Shown piece by piece: positions 43,297-52,603 of a stretch of 64,000 nucleotides of DNA. The stretch comes from JBJXGE01 sp046154185 (GTDB lineage Bacteria; Planctomycetota; UBA8108; UBA1146; JAJFFE01). The translations under genes were made by a program, and so were the position numbers. Location: NCBI GenBank assembly GCA_046154185.1, contig JBJXGE010000070.1, positions 124,001-188,000 of the forward strand, given 5' to 3'. The notes under the pieces were generated by a model that was not told the DNA's origin, ran no database searches, and worked only from the letters and a program-made list of their open reading frames with translations. The first letter of the stretch is position 1; each line of letters opens with the position of its first letter.

Positions 43297-44175
43297 CTAC
43301 GGAAGCTGAACCTCGTCGTCGAACTTGTAATCGCTATACGTGAAAACCGACGAGCTCATCTGCTGCTCGCCCATCCGCGACACCATCGTCTCTTTCACTG
43401 GCACGTAATACTTGCCGACGACTGCGTATTCGTTCTCGACCGTCACTGCAATCGTGCCCATGCCTTGAATCGCGATGTTGATCACTTGTTTCTTGAGTAC
43501 GTACTGCCCCTCGTGCTCTGCGAATTCCGTCGTCATCAAGCCCGCGGTCGGCGGACCCGCCTTCTTGAAATTCATTTCGAGACTCGCCGGCAGGCCTTGC
43601 GCGTTGAGCGTGACACTCTTGATGCCATCCAATTGATCGCCTTCACACACGATCTTCGTCTTGCCGTCGACGAGCACACTCGACAACTTGCAGCCGGAGA
43701 ACTGGTCCGGCCAGCGCGTGTCGCGAAAGTGCTCTTCGAGCTTTTTCGCTTCCAAGCCCGCGCGCGCCGCGCTGCCGCGATCCGCCGCATTCGCGAACGA
43801 CAACTTGCCGGCCTGGCCGTCCCAAGCGTAGTCGAACGCTCCTTCCGACGAAGTACCCATCGCTTCGGTCTTAAACGTCCCCTTCAGAGTCGCTTTCTTG
43901 AGCCCTTTCCGAGCGGCCATGTAGCTCAGCTCGTCCATCTTGTCGAGCAGCTTGGCGGTCTCAGGATCGGCGGTCCCGGGCGTTTTCTTCTCCGCCGCCG
44001 GGGGGGCGCCGTTGCCCGGTTTGAGGGTCTCCGGTTTCGCCGGCTCGGGCTTATTGACCGGCGGAATCGGCACGGGCTTCGGTTCGGCGGGCGGAGCCTG
44101 ACCGACAACGATATGGCCCATCGCGAACATCCAGCCGGCGAGCAGCAGAAACATCACGGACCTGCGAATCGACAT
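43297..44175 (-). CDS. secreted Pro-rich protein of unknown function (lipoprotein-carrier-like fold possible)
   Basis: 292 residues from ATG 44175, with GGAGG 4 nt upstream. Signal peptide (SVMFLLLAGWMFAMGHIVVGQ), then a Pro/Lys/Glu-rich linker (about 25-75). The rest is a beta-rich domain with LKKATLKGTFKTEAMG, FDYAWDGQAGKLSFA, DGIKSVTLNAQGLPASLEMNF and YVLKKQVINIAIQGMGTIAVTVEN, a strand pattern like LolA/RseB-type proteins. No motif is decisive. Confidence 0.7.
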   Translation of the reverse strand: MSIRRSVMFLLLAGWMFAMGHIVVGQAPPAEPKPVPIPPVNKPEPAKPETLKPGNGAPPAAEKKTPGTADPETAKLLDKMDELSYMAARKGLKKATLKGTFKTEAMGTSSEGAFDYAWDGQAGKLSFANAADRGSAARAGLEAKKLEEHFRDTRWPDQFSGCKLSSVLVDGKTKIVCEGDQLDGIKSVTLNAQGLPASLEMNFKKAGPPTAGLMTTEFAEHEGQYVLKKQVINIAIQGMGTIAVTVENEYAVVGKYYVPVKETMVSRMGEQQMSSSVFTYSDYKFDDEVQLP

Positions 44176-44318
44176 GCGGCCTCCAGATTCTCGGTTCAAA
44201 AGTGCGTTCAACAAGAAAGCCGCGCCATTGTATGGCGCGCCCCGAACGACAGCCACGCCAATAGGCGCCGCGCAGATCGCGGCTGCGTCGCGATCGCGCG
44301 ATCTCGTAGAATCCGCGC

Positions 44319-45335
44319 ATGTCGTATTGGGGACTCCTTTACAACGCGGCCGCCCATTCGGCGCAGCGTCGACGCGGCGCGCTCGAGACGCGAGCGTCGG
44401 CGCTCGCGCGCGCGCACGCGTCGGCGCCCGAAGTGCGCTGGATTCCGATCGCGGACCTCGATCGCGTGACGGAGATGCCAGCGCGTCTCATCGCAATTGG
44501 CGGCGATGGCACTGTGAATGCGGCCGCGTCGTGGCTCGCGCGCAAAGCCGACGCAGCCGCGCTGCGCAACGCGCCGCACCCCGCTATCGAACTCGGCATC
44601 GTGCCCGTTGGAACGGGCAATAATCTCGCGCGCGGACTCGCGCTGTCTCTCGATCCCGACGCCGCGCTCGAAGTCGCGCTTGGCTCGGGGCCGACGACGC
44701 CGCTCGACGCGCTGCGCTTTTCCAGCATCGGCGACGAGCGTGAGTGGCTGTGCCTGCAAAGCGCCGCGCTCGGTTTTCCCGCGCGCGTCGCCGCGCGCTA
44801 CGACTCGTGGCGCCGCCGCGCTTGGTTTCGCGCGCTCGCGCGCCCGACCGGTCCGTATATCTATCGCGTGCTCGCGGCGCTCGAACTCTTCGCGCAAGCG
44901 CGACGCCAATGGCGCCGCCGCGGCCTCGTCGAGATCGCGATCGGCGACGCGTCGCGTCGCGAGTCCGCGATGGCGCTGTTCATCAACAACGAACGCTCAC
45001 TCGGCGGCAACTTCATCCCGTGCCCCGCCGCTCGCATCGACGACGGCGCGTTCGACTATTGTCTCGTGCGCACGACGCGCGTCCGCGACTACGCTCACAT
45101 CTTCAGCCGCGTCATCAAGGGCACGCACGTCGAACTCACGACCGTCGTCGCGTGCGCCCAAAGCGCCGCGCCGGTGCGCTTCCAGTTTTCGACGCCGCTC
45201 ACTCTCCTCGTCGACGGCGATCTACATAAAGGCGTGCACGGTATCGAGGTGCGGGTGATTCCGGGGTGCTTCCGGGTGCGGCGCGCGAGCAAGAAAAGCT
45301 CCGCCGGCCCTTCAGGCCGGAACCTCCCTTCTTGA
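44319..45335 (+). CDS. diacylglycerol kinase-family lipid kinase
   Basis: 338 residues. RLIAIGGDGTVNAAASWL (GGDGT at 61-65) is the nucleotide loop of the DAGK_cat family. IELGIVPVGTGNNLARGLAL is the second signature, and FINNERSLGGNFIPCPAARIDDGAFDYCLVR completes the C-terminal domain. It would phosphorylate diacylglycerol or a related lipid. The last dozen residues run into the repeat island, so the C-terminus may be recently altered. Confidence 0.9.
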   Translation: MSYWGLLYNAAAHSAQRRRGALETRASALARAHASAPEVRWIPIADLDRVTEMPARLIAIGGDGTVNAAASWLARKADAAALRNAPHPAIELGIVPVGTGNNLARGLALSLDPDAALEVALGSGPTTPLDALRFSSIGDEREWLCLQSAALGFPARVAARYDSWRRRAWFRALARPTGPYIYRVLAALELFAQARRQWRRRGLVEIAIGDASRRESAMALFINNERSLGGNFIPCPAARIDDGAFDYCLVRTTRVRDYAHIFSRVIKGTHVELTTVVACAQSAAPVRFQFSTPLTLLVDGDLHKGVHGIEVRVIPGCFRVRRASKKSSAGPSGRNLPS

Positions 45336-45341
45336 TCGTGA

Positions 45342-45784
45342 CCCGGAGTAGGCCGCAGGGCCGGCCAACCCGACATCTCCCGGGGTAGGCCGCCGAGCCG
45401 GCCAACCCCGGGTTCATTCGGGAAAAGGATCCGGCCTGACAGGGCCGGCGGAAAGGCTATATCCCGTCGGGCCTTTCAGGCCCTCTCAGAAATCGGCGGC
45501 AGCGAATCGAACTTCGCTTGAATCGATGCGGGCGTGCGTTCGAAAACCTTGTGACCCAGATCATTCTCGTCCGCGTTGACTCCGTTGAACTCTTCGGGCC
45601 TTTCAGGCCCTCTCAGAAGGTGGAGGCAGTGAATCCATCCTCGCGCTTGAATCCGCGCCGCCCGCGTTCGGAAGTTTTTCGACCCACAAGATTCTCGTTC
45701 TTGTCGGATCCTCTGAATTCTGAGGGCCTGCAAGGCCCGTCGGGTTAAAGCCCGGGGTTGGCCGGTCCGCCGGCCTACCCCGGG
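45342..45784. repeat. palindromic REP-like elements flanking the tandem repeat
   Basis: A 34-bp palindrome (CCCGGGG ... CCCCGGG arms, GGCCG/CGGCC inside) occurs at 45379-45412 and, in inverted-like form, at 45751-45784. A degenerate copy lies at 45342-45371. After each full copy the sequence GTTC-A/G-TTCGG and AAAAGG-GATCCGGCCTG recurs (45412 on, 45785 on). High-GC palindromes of this type are scattered in many PVC-phylum genomes; mobility is inferred, not shown. Confidence 0.7.
45469..45723 (+). repeat. two diverged tandem copies of a 127-bp unit
   Basis: Both copies begin GGGCCTTTCAGGCCCTCTC (45469 and 45596) and continue with matched CTTGAATC, CGTTCG and GACCCA-GATTCTCGT blocks at the same spacing. 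A third GGGCCT start appears at 45724. The short frames on either strand here look like repeat by-products. The region 45336-46087 holds these repeats and no supported gene. Confidence 0.7.
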
Positions 45785-46087
45785 TTCGTTCGGAAAAGGG
45801 ATCCGGCCTGAAAGGCCGGCGGAGAGTTGGGTCTAGAGCGGCATGCTCTCCAACGGATGAGATTGCATGCGAATACCGATCACGGTTTCGAGCTTCATCG
45901 AAAACTCTTAGGCAGAGACGGCTACAAAATCACCCACGTCTAGCACGACGCGGGCGGGAATCGAGTATTGACGTGCCCGAGCGCCGTCAGTCGACTAGAC
46001 TATCGCGCCTTCGAGCGGTGCTCGACCGAGTCGAGGGTTTTTGAATTCCTACGGGCGGTGGTTTTCGCGTTGGGAAAGGGAGGCGGA

Positions 46088-48688
46088 ATGCTGAGACTCA
46101 GCCGAATGTTGTTGTTGGCCGGTGTCTGTTGCACGATTTGCGCATTCACGAGTCCGGCGCACGCGCAAGGGGCCGGCACCACGGATGGCCGCGATATCAT
46201 CGTCGGCGATCTGTATGACGTCGCTTCGTGGGGCGTTTCCGGCACGATCGCAGCGTTCTCGGTCGGCACGATCTCCTGCAACATCGGCGATGTCGCGGTG
46301 CCCTGGGTCGCATCGACGAACGAACATCCGGTCATCGGGCAGAACATGTTTCGCCTCAAAGACGGCGTCATGGAACAAATCGGGCAAAGCTGGCTCAAGC
46401 ATGGGTTCACGGCGTTGACGGGCACGACGTGCTCGGCCGGTTTGGGTGGCTGCACGGGGCCCGGCGGCTCGCAACTCAGTCCGGGCTGCTCCGATCCTTA
46501 CTCCGCGGGTCTCAACGGTTCGCAAAGCAATCTCGGACCGCGCTCGCCGGTCAATGCCGCGACCGGATATTTCCCATACCCGTTCAGCGCGCCGTCGCCC
46601 GAGCCGGTGATCGGTCGGCGCTTGCAAGTCATCGTCGACGACCTGCTCCCGGCGCTCAATCCGGGAGCCGAGTACTTCGTGACGGGCCGCTACGTATCAT
46701 CCGCGGATTCGGAGGACGAAAACGACAACAACAATGTCTCGTACCGTCGCATCAACGTCGCGGGCACTTCGCCGTACACGATCTCGCTCATAGATTCGAC
46801 TCAGCGGCAACTGACGGCGATCGACGCATGGCAGGATTCGCATGCGGATGTCGAAATCGACGTCATCGACATCAGCGGCGACGGACGCATCGTCCTCGGC
46901 ACGCGCGTCATCGACCTCGGCGGCAATCAGTATCAATACGAGTATGCGATCTACAACATGACGTCGGATGCCTCGGTCGGGTCGTTCACCGTGCAAACGC
47001 CCCCGGGCACGTCGTTTTTGAGCACGGGCTTTCACGCGGTGTTCTCACACAGCGGCGAGCCCTACTCGAACACTCCGTGGACGATCACGCCGGGCTCGAC
47101 GAGCATCGTCTGGTCGACGCAGACGTTTTCCTCGAATCCGAATGCGAACGCGCTGCGGTGGGACAACATGTACAACTTCCGTTTCGTCACCGATCAGCCG
47201 CCGGTAGTGGGCAACGCCACGATTGGACTCTTCAAGTCGCCGGGCCAATTCACCGTTCAAACGCTCGTGCCGGATAACGGCACCATTTCGAACTTCTCGT
47301 GCGCCGTGAATGCGCAGGGCGTCCAACTCGACTGGCTCAACGGCACCGCGTTCACGACGATCGAGCTCCGGCGCAATGGCTCTAGCATCGCGACGTTGGC
47401 CGGCACCGCGCAGAGCTATCTCGATACGAGCGCCACAGCGGGATTCAACCAGTACGAGGTCATCGGTTTCGTCGGCGCAGTGGCCGCGCCCGCCGCGGTC
47501 TGTGCGCTCGACGTACCCCAACCGCTCGTCGTGGCGTTCACGGGCGCGATTCCAAAACTCATCAGTGATCAAGGCGAAACGCTTGCGGTGACGATTACGC
47601 AGTTCAACGGCGGTGTGTACGCGTCCGGATCCGCGCAACTTCACGTCGATAGCGGCGCGGGTTTCGTGTCGACGCCGCTCATCGAGTCGCCGCCGCTCGC
47701 GTTCACCGTGAACTTGCCGGCGCTCGCGTGCGGCACATCGATCGCGTTTTATGTGAGTGCGAACTCCACGCTCGGTGAGACCTTCACGGCTCCGGACGGG
47801 GCGCCGACGGTTGTGCACGAGGCGGTCGTGGCGAGCGCAATTGTGACGGAGTTCGCGGACACCATGGAGACCGACACCGGTTGGATCGTTGGCACGCCGA
47901 GTGATACCGCAACGACGTCGGGCATTTGGGTGCGCGAAGACCCGAATGGTTCCGCCGCTCAACCGGAAGATGATTCATCGGACGACGGCGCATTCGCATG
48001 GTTCACGGGCCAAGGCGCGCCCGGTGCGGCGCTCGGCGCGGCGGATGTCGATGGCGGCAGCACGACGCTGACATCGCCGGCGATCAATCTCGCGGGATCC
48101 GATAGTGCAGTGATCAGTTACAGGCGGTGGTTCTCGAACGACACCGGCGCGGCGCCTGGGCTCGACATCTTTGAAGTCGAAGTCTCGGCCGACGGGACCA
48201 ACTGGGTGAACGTCGAGACGGTTGGACCGACCGGCGCCGAAGCGAGCGGTGATTGGTACTCGCACGAGTTTCGCGTCGCCGATTTCGTGACGCCGAGCGC
48301 TGCCGTGCGAGTTCGATTCCGCGCGAGCGACACGGGCGCGGCATCGATCGTCGAAGCCGCGATCGACTTCTTTGAGGTCAGAGACTTCGTGTGCGGCCCG
48401 CTCGGTGAGTCGTTCATGCGCGGCGACTGCAACGGCAGCGGGCTTCTCGACATCTCGGACGCGTCGTTCTTGCTCTCGCAACTGTTCGTGCCCGGTAGTC
48501 CGAGCGGCCCGTGCCAAGACGCTTGCGACGTGAACGACGATAGCCTCGTCAACATCGCGGATGCCGTGTACACGTTGATCTACCTGTTCCAATTCGGCGC
48601 GAACCCGCTTCCGCCGTTCCCGGACTGCGCGATCGACCCGACGTTCGATGGCGTGAGCTGCGACAGCGTCCCGCCGAACTGTCCGTAA
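46088..48688 (+). CDS. large secreted dockerin-like-module protein
   Basis: 866 residues from ATG 46088, with GGGAGG 4 nt upstream; the frame is open to 45968 but without signal-peptide sense. The signal peptide ends FTSPAHAQ. The first 400 residues are beta-rich and unassigned. A fibronectin-like stretch follows (FSCAVNAQGVQLDWLNGTAFTTIELRRNG), then a MAM/jelly-roll-like region (about 620-770: FADTMETDTGWIVGTPSD, TLTSPAINLAG, VRVRFRASDTG). The dockerin-like module closes the chain (FMRGDCNGSGLLDISDAS, DVNDDSLVNIADAV, CAIDPT, terminal NCP). Confidence 0.82.
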   Translation: MLRLSRMLLLAGVCCTICAFTSPAHAQGAGTTDGRDIIVGDLYDVASWGVSGTIAAFSVGTISCNIGDVAVPWVASTNEHPVIGQNMFRLKDGVMEQIGQSWLKHGFTALTGTTCSAGLGGCTGPGGSQLSPGCSDPYSAGLNGSQSNLGPRSPVNAATGYFPYPFSAPSPEPVIGRRLQVIVDDLLPALNPGAEYFVTGRYVSSADSEDENDNNNVSYRRINVAGTSPYTISLIDSTQRQLTAIDAWQDSHADVEIDVIDISGDGRIVLGTRVIDLGGNQYQYEYAIYNMTSDASVGSFTVQTPPGTSFLSTGFHAVFSHSGEPYSNTPWTITPGSTSIVWSTQTFSSNPNANALRWDNMYNFRFVTDQPPVVGNATIGLFKSPGQFTVQTLVPDNGTISNFSCAVNAQGVQLDWLNGTAFTTIELRRNGSSIATLAGTAQSYLDTSATAGFNQYEVIGFVGAVAAPAAVCALDVPQPLVVAFTGAIPKLISDQGETLAVTITQFNGGVYASGSAQLHVDSGAGFVSTPLIESPPLAFTVNLPALACGTSIAFYVSANSTLGETFTAPDGAPTVVHEAVVASAIVTEFADTMETDTGWIVGTPSDTATTSGIWVREDPNGSAAQPEDDSSDDGAFAWFTGQGAPGAALGAADVDGGSTTLTSPAINLAGSDSAVISYRRWFSNDTGAAPGLDIFEVEVSADGTNWVNVETVGPTGAEASGDWYSHEFRVADFVTPSAAVRVRFRASDTGAASIVEAAIDFFEVRDFVCGPLGESFMRGDCNGSGLLDISDASFLLSQLFVPGSPSGPCQDACDVNDDSLVNIADAVYTLIYLFQFGANPLPPFPDCAIDPTFDGVSCDSVPPNCP

Positions 48689-48736
48689 CGATCCCGCGCT
48701 TTGCTGCGCCGACGCGCGGCGCAAAGTAGTTTTTTG

Positions 48737-48766
48737 GAGGCGCCCGATCTGGGCGCCTCTTTTCTT
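48737..48766 (+). terminator. Rho-independent terminator
   Basis: GAGGCGCCC (48737-48745) pairs with GGGCGCCTC (48751-48759) around a 5-nt loop and is followed by TTTTCTTG. An upstream hairpin with CTTTGC/GCAAAG arms ending near 48727 is followed by TAGTTTTTT and may be a second terminator. Ends the preceding dockerin gene. Confidence 0.9.
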
Positions 48767-48830
48767 GTTTCGAATCTGCGCCCCCGCCACCCCTTTGAAC
48801 TCGCGCGCGCTTCGGGTCTAATCCGCGCCC

Positions 48831-49631
48831 ATGTCGGACTGGGTCGTCGCCATCATTTTGGGAATCGTCGAGGGCGTGACCGAGTTCATTCCGGTCTCGA
48901 GCACCGGGCACTTGCTCATCGCAGAGCATTGGCTCCCGCGGCAAAGCGACTTGTTCAATATCGTGATTCAGAGCGGCGCGGTGCTGGCAGTGTTGCCGCT
49001 CTTTCCGCAGCGGCTCCGCCAACTGTTGAACGCGTGGCGCGACGCCGCGGGACTCGACTATCTTCTGAAACTCGGCGCGGCATTCTTACTCACCGGCGTC
49101 GGAGGCATCGTCCTTTCGAAAGCCGGCTTCAAACTGCCCGAGTCGCTGCGCCCGGTGGCGATCTCGTTGCTCGCCGGTGGCGTGCTGTTTCTCGTCATCG
49201 AACGCCGCAACGCCGGTCGTGTCGGCGACGCGCGCATCACGTGGACGATCGCCGTCGCCGTTGGCATCGCGCAACTCGTCGCCGCTGTATTCCCCGGGGC
49301 GTCGCGCTCCGGCGCCACGATCCTGGCGATGTTGCTCCTCGGCGCGAGCCGCCCCGCCGCCACTGAGTTCTCGTTCCTCGTCGGCATCCCCACTTTGCTT
49401 GCGGCGGGCGCACTCAAGATCTTTGACCACCTGAGCAACTCGACTCCGACCTCCGCCCCCGAGAATTGGCAACTCGTCGCGATCGGGTTCGTCGCATCGG
49501 CGTTGGTGTCGTTCGTCGTCGTGAAATGGATGCTGCGCTACGTCGAGACCCATTCGTTCGTACTTTTCGGTTGGTACCGCATCGCGCTCGGCGCCGGTCT
49601 CCTGGCCTGGTCGCTTGGCGTCGGGAGTTGA
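48831..49631 (+). CDS. uppP: undecaprenyl-diphosphate phosphatase
   Basis: 266 residues, with the two UppP/BacA signatures: EGVTEFIPVSSTGHL (residues 14-28) and PGASRSGAT (about 157-165), in about eight helices. Recycles the undecaprenyl carrier for peptidoglycan and other surface polymers. Length is typical. It stands alone between a terminator and a palindrome. Confidence 0.96.
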   Translation: MSDWVVAIILGIVEGVTEFIPVSSTGHLLIAEHWLPRQSDLFNIVIQSGAVLAVLPLFPQRLRQLLNAWRDAAGLDYLLKLGAAFLLTGVGGIVLSKAGFKLPESLRPVAISLLAGGVLFLVIERRNAGRVGDARITWTIAVAVGIAQLVAAVFPGASRSGATILAMLLLGASRPAATEFSFLVGIPTLLAAGALKIFDHLSNSTPTSAPENWQLVAIGFVASALVSFVVVKWMLRYVETHSFVLFGWYRIALGAGLLAWSLGVGS

Positions 49632-49675
49632 GTGACGGCCTCGCAAGCGAAGCGCGCACAGGAGAATGCGTAGTT

Positions 49676-49712
49676 ATTCACGGCGTGAATGAAAATCATT
49701 CATGCCGTGAAT
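49676..49712. promoter_or_regulatory. 17-bp-arm palindrome between uppP and pepQ
   Basis: ATTCACGGCGTGAATGA (49676-49692) pairs with 49696-49712 around a 3-nt loop; the only non-Watson-Crick pair is a G-U. No U tract follows on either strand, so a plain terminator is doubtful. The core TGAATGA-AAA-TCATTCA resembles a Fur-type operator. It may be an operator for the gene at 49878 or a processing hairpin. The gap 49632-49877 holds nothing else. Confidence 0.45.
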
Positions 49713-49877
49713 AGATCTCCAAGTACTGGCGCAGCGTGTCGGCCGCGGAGTGAGCGAGCCATCGCATCGCCTCGATTTCCAACCGAGGAGCGTCGCACGT
49801 TAACATGTCGCGCGCCGGCTCAGCCATTGATGGCGGGCGTTTGCGCTCGAGTTGAATCCTTCTGAGAGAAAACACCC

Positions 49878-51224
49878 ATGCCCGAAACAACGATGACCAA
49901 CCTCTACGCCGAACACCTCACTCGCTTGGCCGACTTCGGTCGTCGTGCGCTCGAGCACAGTCGCGCGCAGGGCGCGGAGTTCGCCGGCATCGTGTTCCAT
50001 GCCGGGTCGGTCGAGTACTACCACGCGGACGATCATCCGGTGCACTTTCATAGCGTGCCGCACTTCGCGCGCTACGTGCCGATCGCGGGTCCCGATCACT
50101 TGCTCGTGTGGACGCCGGGCGCGTCGCGGCTGCGGTTGATCGAAGTCGTGCCGACCGACTATTGGTTCGAACCCTTCGCAAAGCTCGAGCATCCCTATCG
50201 CGAGCACATGGACATCGTGACGGTCGAATCGGCGCAAGCGGCCATCGCCGCGATCGGCGCGGTGCCGCGGCACGCCTACATCGGTAACGATCCCAAAGTC
50301 GGCGCGGCACTCGGCCTCGCGCCCGCGGCGATTCAGCCGCCGGAACTCGTGGGCGCACTCGATTGGTACCGCGCGTACAAGACCGACTACGAAGTCGACT
50401 GCCTGCGCGCGGCCGCGCGCATCGGTGCGAACGGCTACCGCGCCGCCGCGCAGGGATTCCACGCGCGCGCGTCCGAGCGCGAGTTGTTCATCGCTTTTCA
50501 AGACGCGACGCAACAGTACGTGCCGGACCTCGCCTTCAATCCGATCATCGGGTGGGACGAGATGAGCAGCGTCCTCCACTATCAATCGAAACGCGCCACG
50601 CGGCCGCGGCCTGCGCACACGCTGCTGGTCGACGCCGGCGCGCGCGCGTTCGGCTACGCGAGCGATACGACGCGGACGTGGTGCCACGACGGCTGCGATC
50701 CGGTGTTTCGTGCGATCCTCGCGCGCCTCGATGCGCTGCAGCTCGAACTCTGCGCGCGCTGCCGGCCTGGCCAAGACTACGTCGAATTGCACGACGAAGC
50801 GACGCGCGGCATCGCGCGGATTCTCGTCGACGCGGGAGTTCTCAAGATCAGCGCGACCGACGCGTTCGAGCGCCGACTCGTGTGGCCGTTCTTCCCGCAC
50901 GGGCTCGGCCATCACCTTGGCCTCCAAGTGCACGATGTCGGCGGCAAGCTGCACGCGCCCGGCACGCAAATCGTGCCGCCGCCGGAGCGCGCGCCGCACT
51001 TGCGAACCACGCGGCCGCTCGAAGTCGGCCATGTCGTGACGATCGAGCCGGGGATTTACTTCATTCCGATGTTGCTCGCTCCCCACCGCACCGGCCGCGA
51101 TGCGGCGGCCTTCCATTGGCCGCTCATCGATCGCCTGATTCCGTGCGGCGGCATGCGCATCGAAGATGACGTGCTCGTCACGAGCGGCGCGCCGGTGAAT
51201 CTCACGCGACCGGCGATGGGATAG
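49878..51224 (+). CDS. pepQ: Xaa-Pro dipeptidase, M24B
   Basis: 448 residues. N-terminal creatinase-like domain, then the pita-bread domain: IIGWDEMSSVLHYQ, LLVDAGARAFGYASDTTRTW (metal Asp pair), FFPHGLGHHLGLQVHDVGG (metal His), TIEPGIYFIPMLL (Glu) and GGMRIEDDVLVT (Glu). The overall layout matches proteobacterial PepQ (about 440 residues). It cleaves X-Pro dipeptides. Confidence 0.93.
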   Translation: MPETTMTNLYAEHLTRLADFGRRALEHSRAQGAEFAGIVFHAGSVEYYHADDHPVHFHSVPHFARYVPIAGPDHLLVWTPGASRLRLIEVVPTDYWFEPFAKLEHPYREHMDIVTVESAQAAIAAIGAVPRHAYIGNDPKVGAALGLAPAAIQPPELVGALDWYRAYKTDYEVDCLRAAARIGANGYRAAAQGFHARASERELFIAFQDATQQYVPDLAFNPIIGWDEMSSVLHYQSKRATRPRPAHTLLVDAGARAFGYASDTTRTWCHDGCDPVFRAILARLDALQLELCARCRPGQDYVELHDEATRGIARILVDAGVLKISATDAFERRLVWPFFPHGLGHHLGLQVHDVGGKLHAPGTQIVPPPERAPHLRTTRPLEVGHVVTIEPGIYFIPMLLAPHRTGRDAAAFHWPLIDRLIPCGGMRIEDDVLVTSGAPVNLTRPAMG

Positions 51225-51418
51225 CGGAACACGCTGGCGAGCCAGAAAGAGCAACGTCGCCGCGACGGGGCGCATCCCACGCATGGGACTCTCCGTGTCG
51301 CAAGCTCGTCGAGTCGGACGTCAATTGGGACGAGAAAGCCATAGTCGCCGCGTGCGTGCGCGCATTATCCTGAGCGCGCCCTCGATGAACTCGAACTCTC
51401 GACTCACAAGGAGAACGC

Positions 51419-52573
51419 ATGGAGCCAGCGACGAATCGGCGCGACTTTCTCAAGTATTCAGCGGCGCTCGCGGCGCTTGGACTTTCGAGTAACGGTTCCG
51501 GGCTGCTTGCACTTGGCGCACAAGCGACACCGGCACCCCTGCCAGCGCCATCGCCCGCAGCGAAGAAGCTGAAACTCCTCATTCTCGGCGGCACGGCGTT
51601 TCTCGGTCCGGCAATCATCGATGCGGCGAAGGCGCGTGGCCACACCATGACGCTCTTCAACCGCGGCAAGACGAATCCACAGTTGTATCCGGATCTCGAA
51701 AAACTCCGCGGCGATCGCGATGGCAAACTCGAGGCGCTCGTGGGCCGCAAGTGGGACGCGGTCATCGACACGTCGGCTTACGTGCCGCGCGAAGTGAAAT
51801 TGTCCGCCGAGTTGCTCGCGCCCAACGTCGATCAGTACATCTTCATCTCGTCGGTGTCGGTCTACGCGCAGGGCGACGAAGCGGACGTCGATGAATCGAG
51901 CGCGGTCGGCAAGATCGACGACGAGACCATCGAGACAGTGGATGGCGTTACGTACGGCCCGCTCAAGGCGCTCTGCGAGCAAGCCGCCGAGCGCGCGCTG
52001 CCGGGTCGCGTGACGAACATTCGGCCGGGTCTGATCGTCGGGCCGGGGGATAAATCGGACCGATTCACGTATTGGCCCGTCCGTTACCAACGCGGCGGCG
52101 AAATGCTGGCGCCGATCGGCCCCGATCAAACGATGCAGATCATCGACGTGCGCGACCTCGGCGAGTGGTGCGTCACGTGTCTCGAGCAGAAAATCTGCGG
52201 CGTCTACAACGCCATCGGACCCGCGAAGCCGCTCCGCTTCGGCGAGTTGTTCGATGCTTGTCGCAGCGCGACCGGTTCCGACACGCGCGTCACGTGGGTG
52301 GATGCGAAGTTCCTCGAGGAGCAGAAAATTCAGGCGTGGGCCGATCTCCCCTCGTGGATACCCGCGTCGGAGAAACTCGGACGCCAGCCGGTTACTTCGA
52401 TCGAGCGCGCCGTCGCGAAGGGTCTCAAGTTTCGCCCGATTGCCACGACTGTCGCCGATCTCCTCAAGTGGCACGCGGAACGCGGACCGGACTACAAACT
52501 CAAAGCGCGCTTCACGTCCGAGCGAGAGCAGGCGGCGCTCGCGGCCTGGCACGCGCGCGACAAAAGAGGTTAA
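51419..52573 (+). CDS. Tat-exported NAD-dependent epimerase/dehydratase-like protein
   Basis: 384 residues from ATG 51419, with AAGGAG 5 nt upstream. NRRDFLKYSAALAALGLS is a twin-Arg signal. The Rossmann motif LLILGGTAFLGPAI (about 57-70) begins the short-chain dehydrogenase fold, with FNRGKT, SSVSVYA and YGPLKALCE, where the usual YxxxK catalytic pair appears as Y-G-P-L-K. Periplasmic SDR-like proteins of this type are common in planctomycetes; the substrate is unknown. Confidence 0.87.
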   Translation: MEPATNRRDFLKYSAALAALGLSSNGSGLLALGAQATPAPLPAPSPAAKKLKLLILGGTAFLGPAIIDAAKARGHTMTLFNRGKTNPQLYPDLEKLRGDRDGKLEALVGRKWDAVIDTSAYVPREVKLSAELLAPNVDQYIFISSVSVYAQGDEADVDESSAVGKIDDETIETVDGVTYGPLKALCEQAAERALPGRVTNIRPGLIVGPGDKSDRFTYWPVRYQRGGEMLAPIGPDQTMQIIDVRDLGEWCVTCLEQKICGVYNAIGPAKPLRFGELFDACRSATGSDTRVTWVDAKFLEEQKIQAWADLPSWIPASEKLGRQPVTSIERAVAKGLKFRPIATTVADLLKWHAERGPDYKLKARFTSEREQAALAAWHARDKRG

Positions 52574-52603
52574 TGCGCGTTCACGTCGCAGGAGCCGAGT
52601 AGC

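Noticed and set aside
45476..45748. Short frames on both strands inside the repeat island
   Set aside because: They follow the tandem repeat copies and have no start signals or domains.
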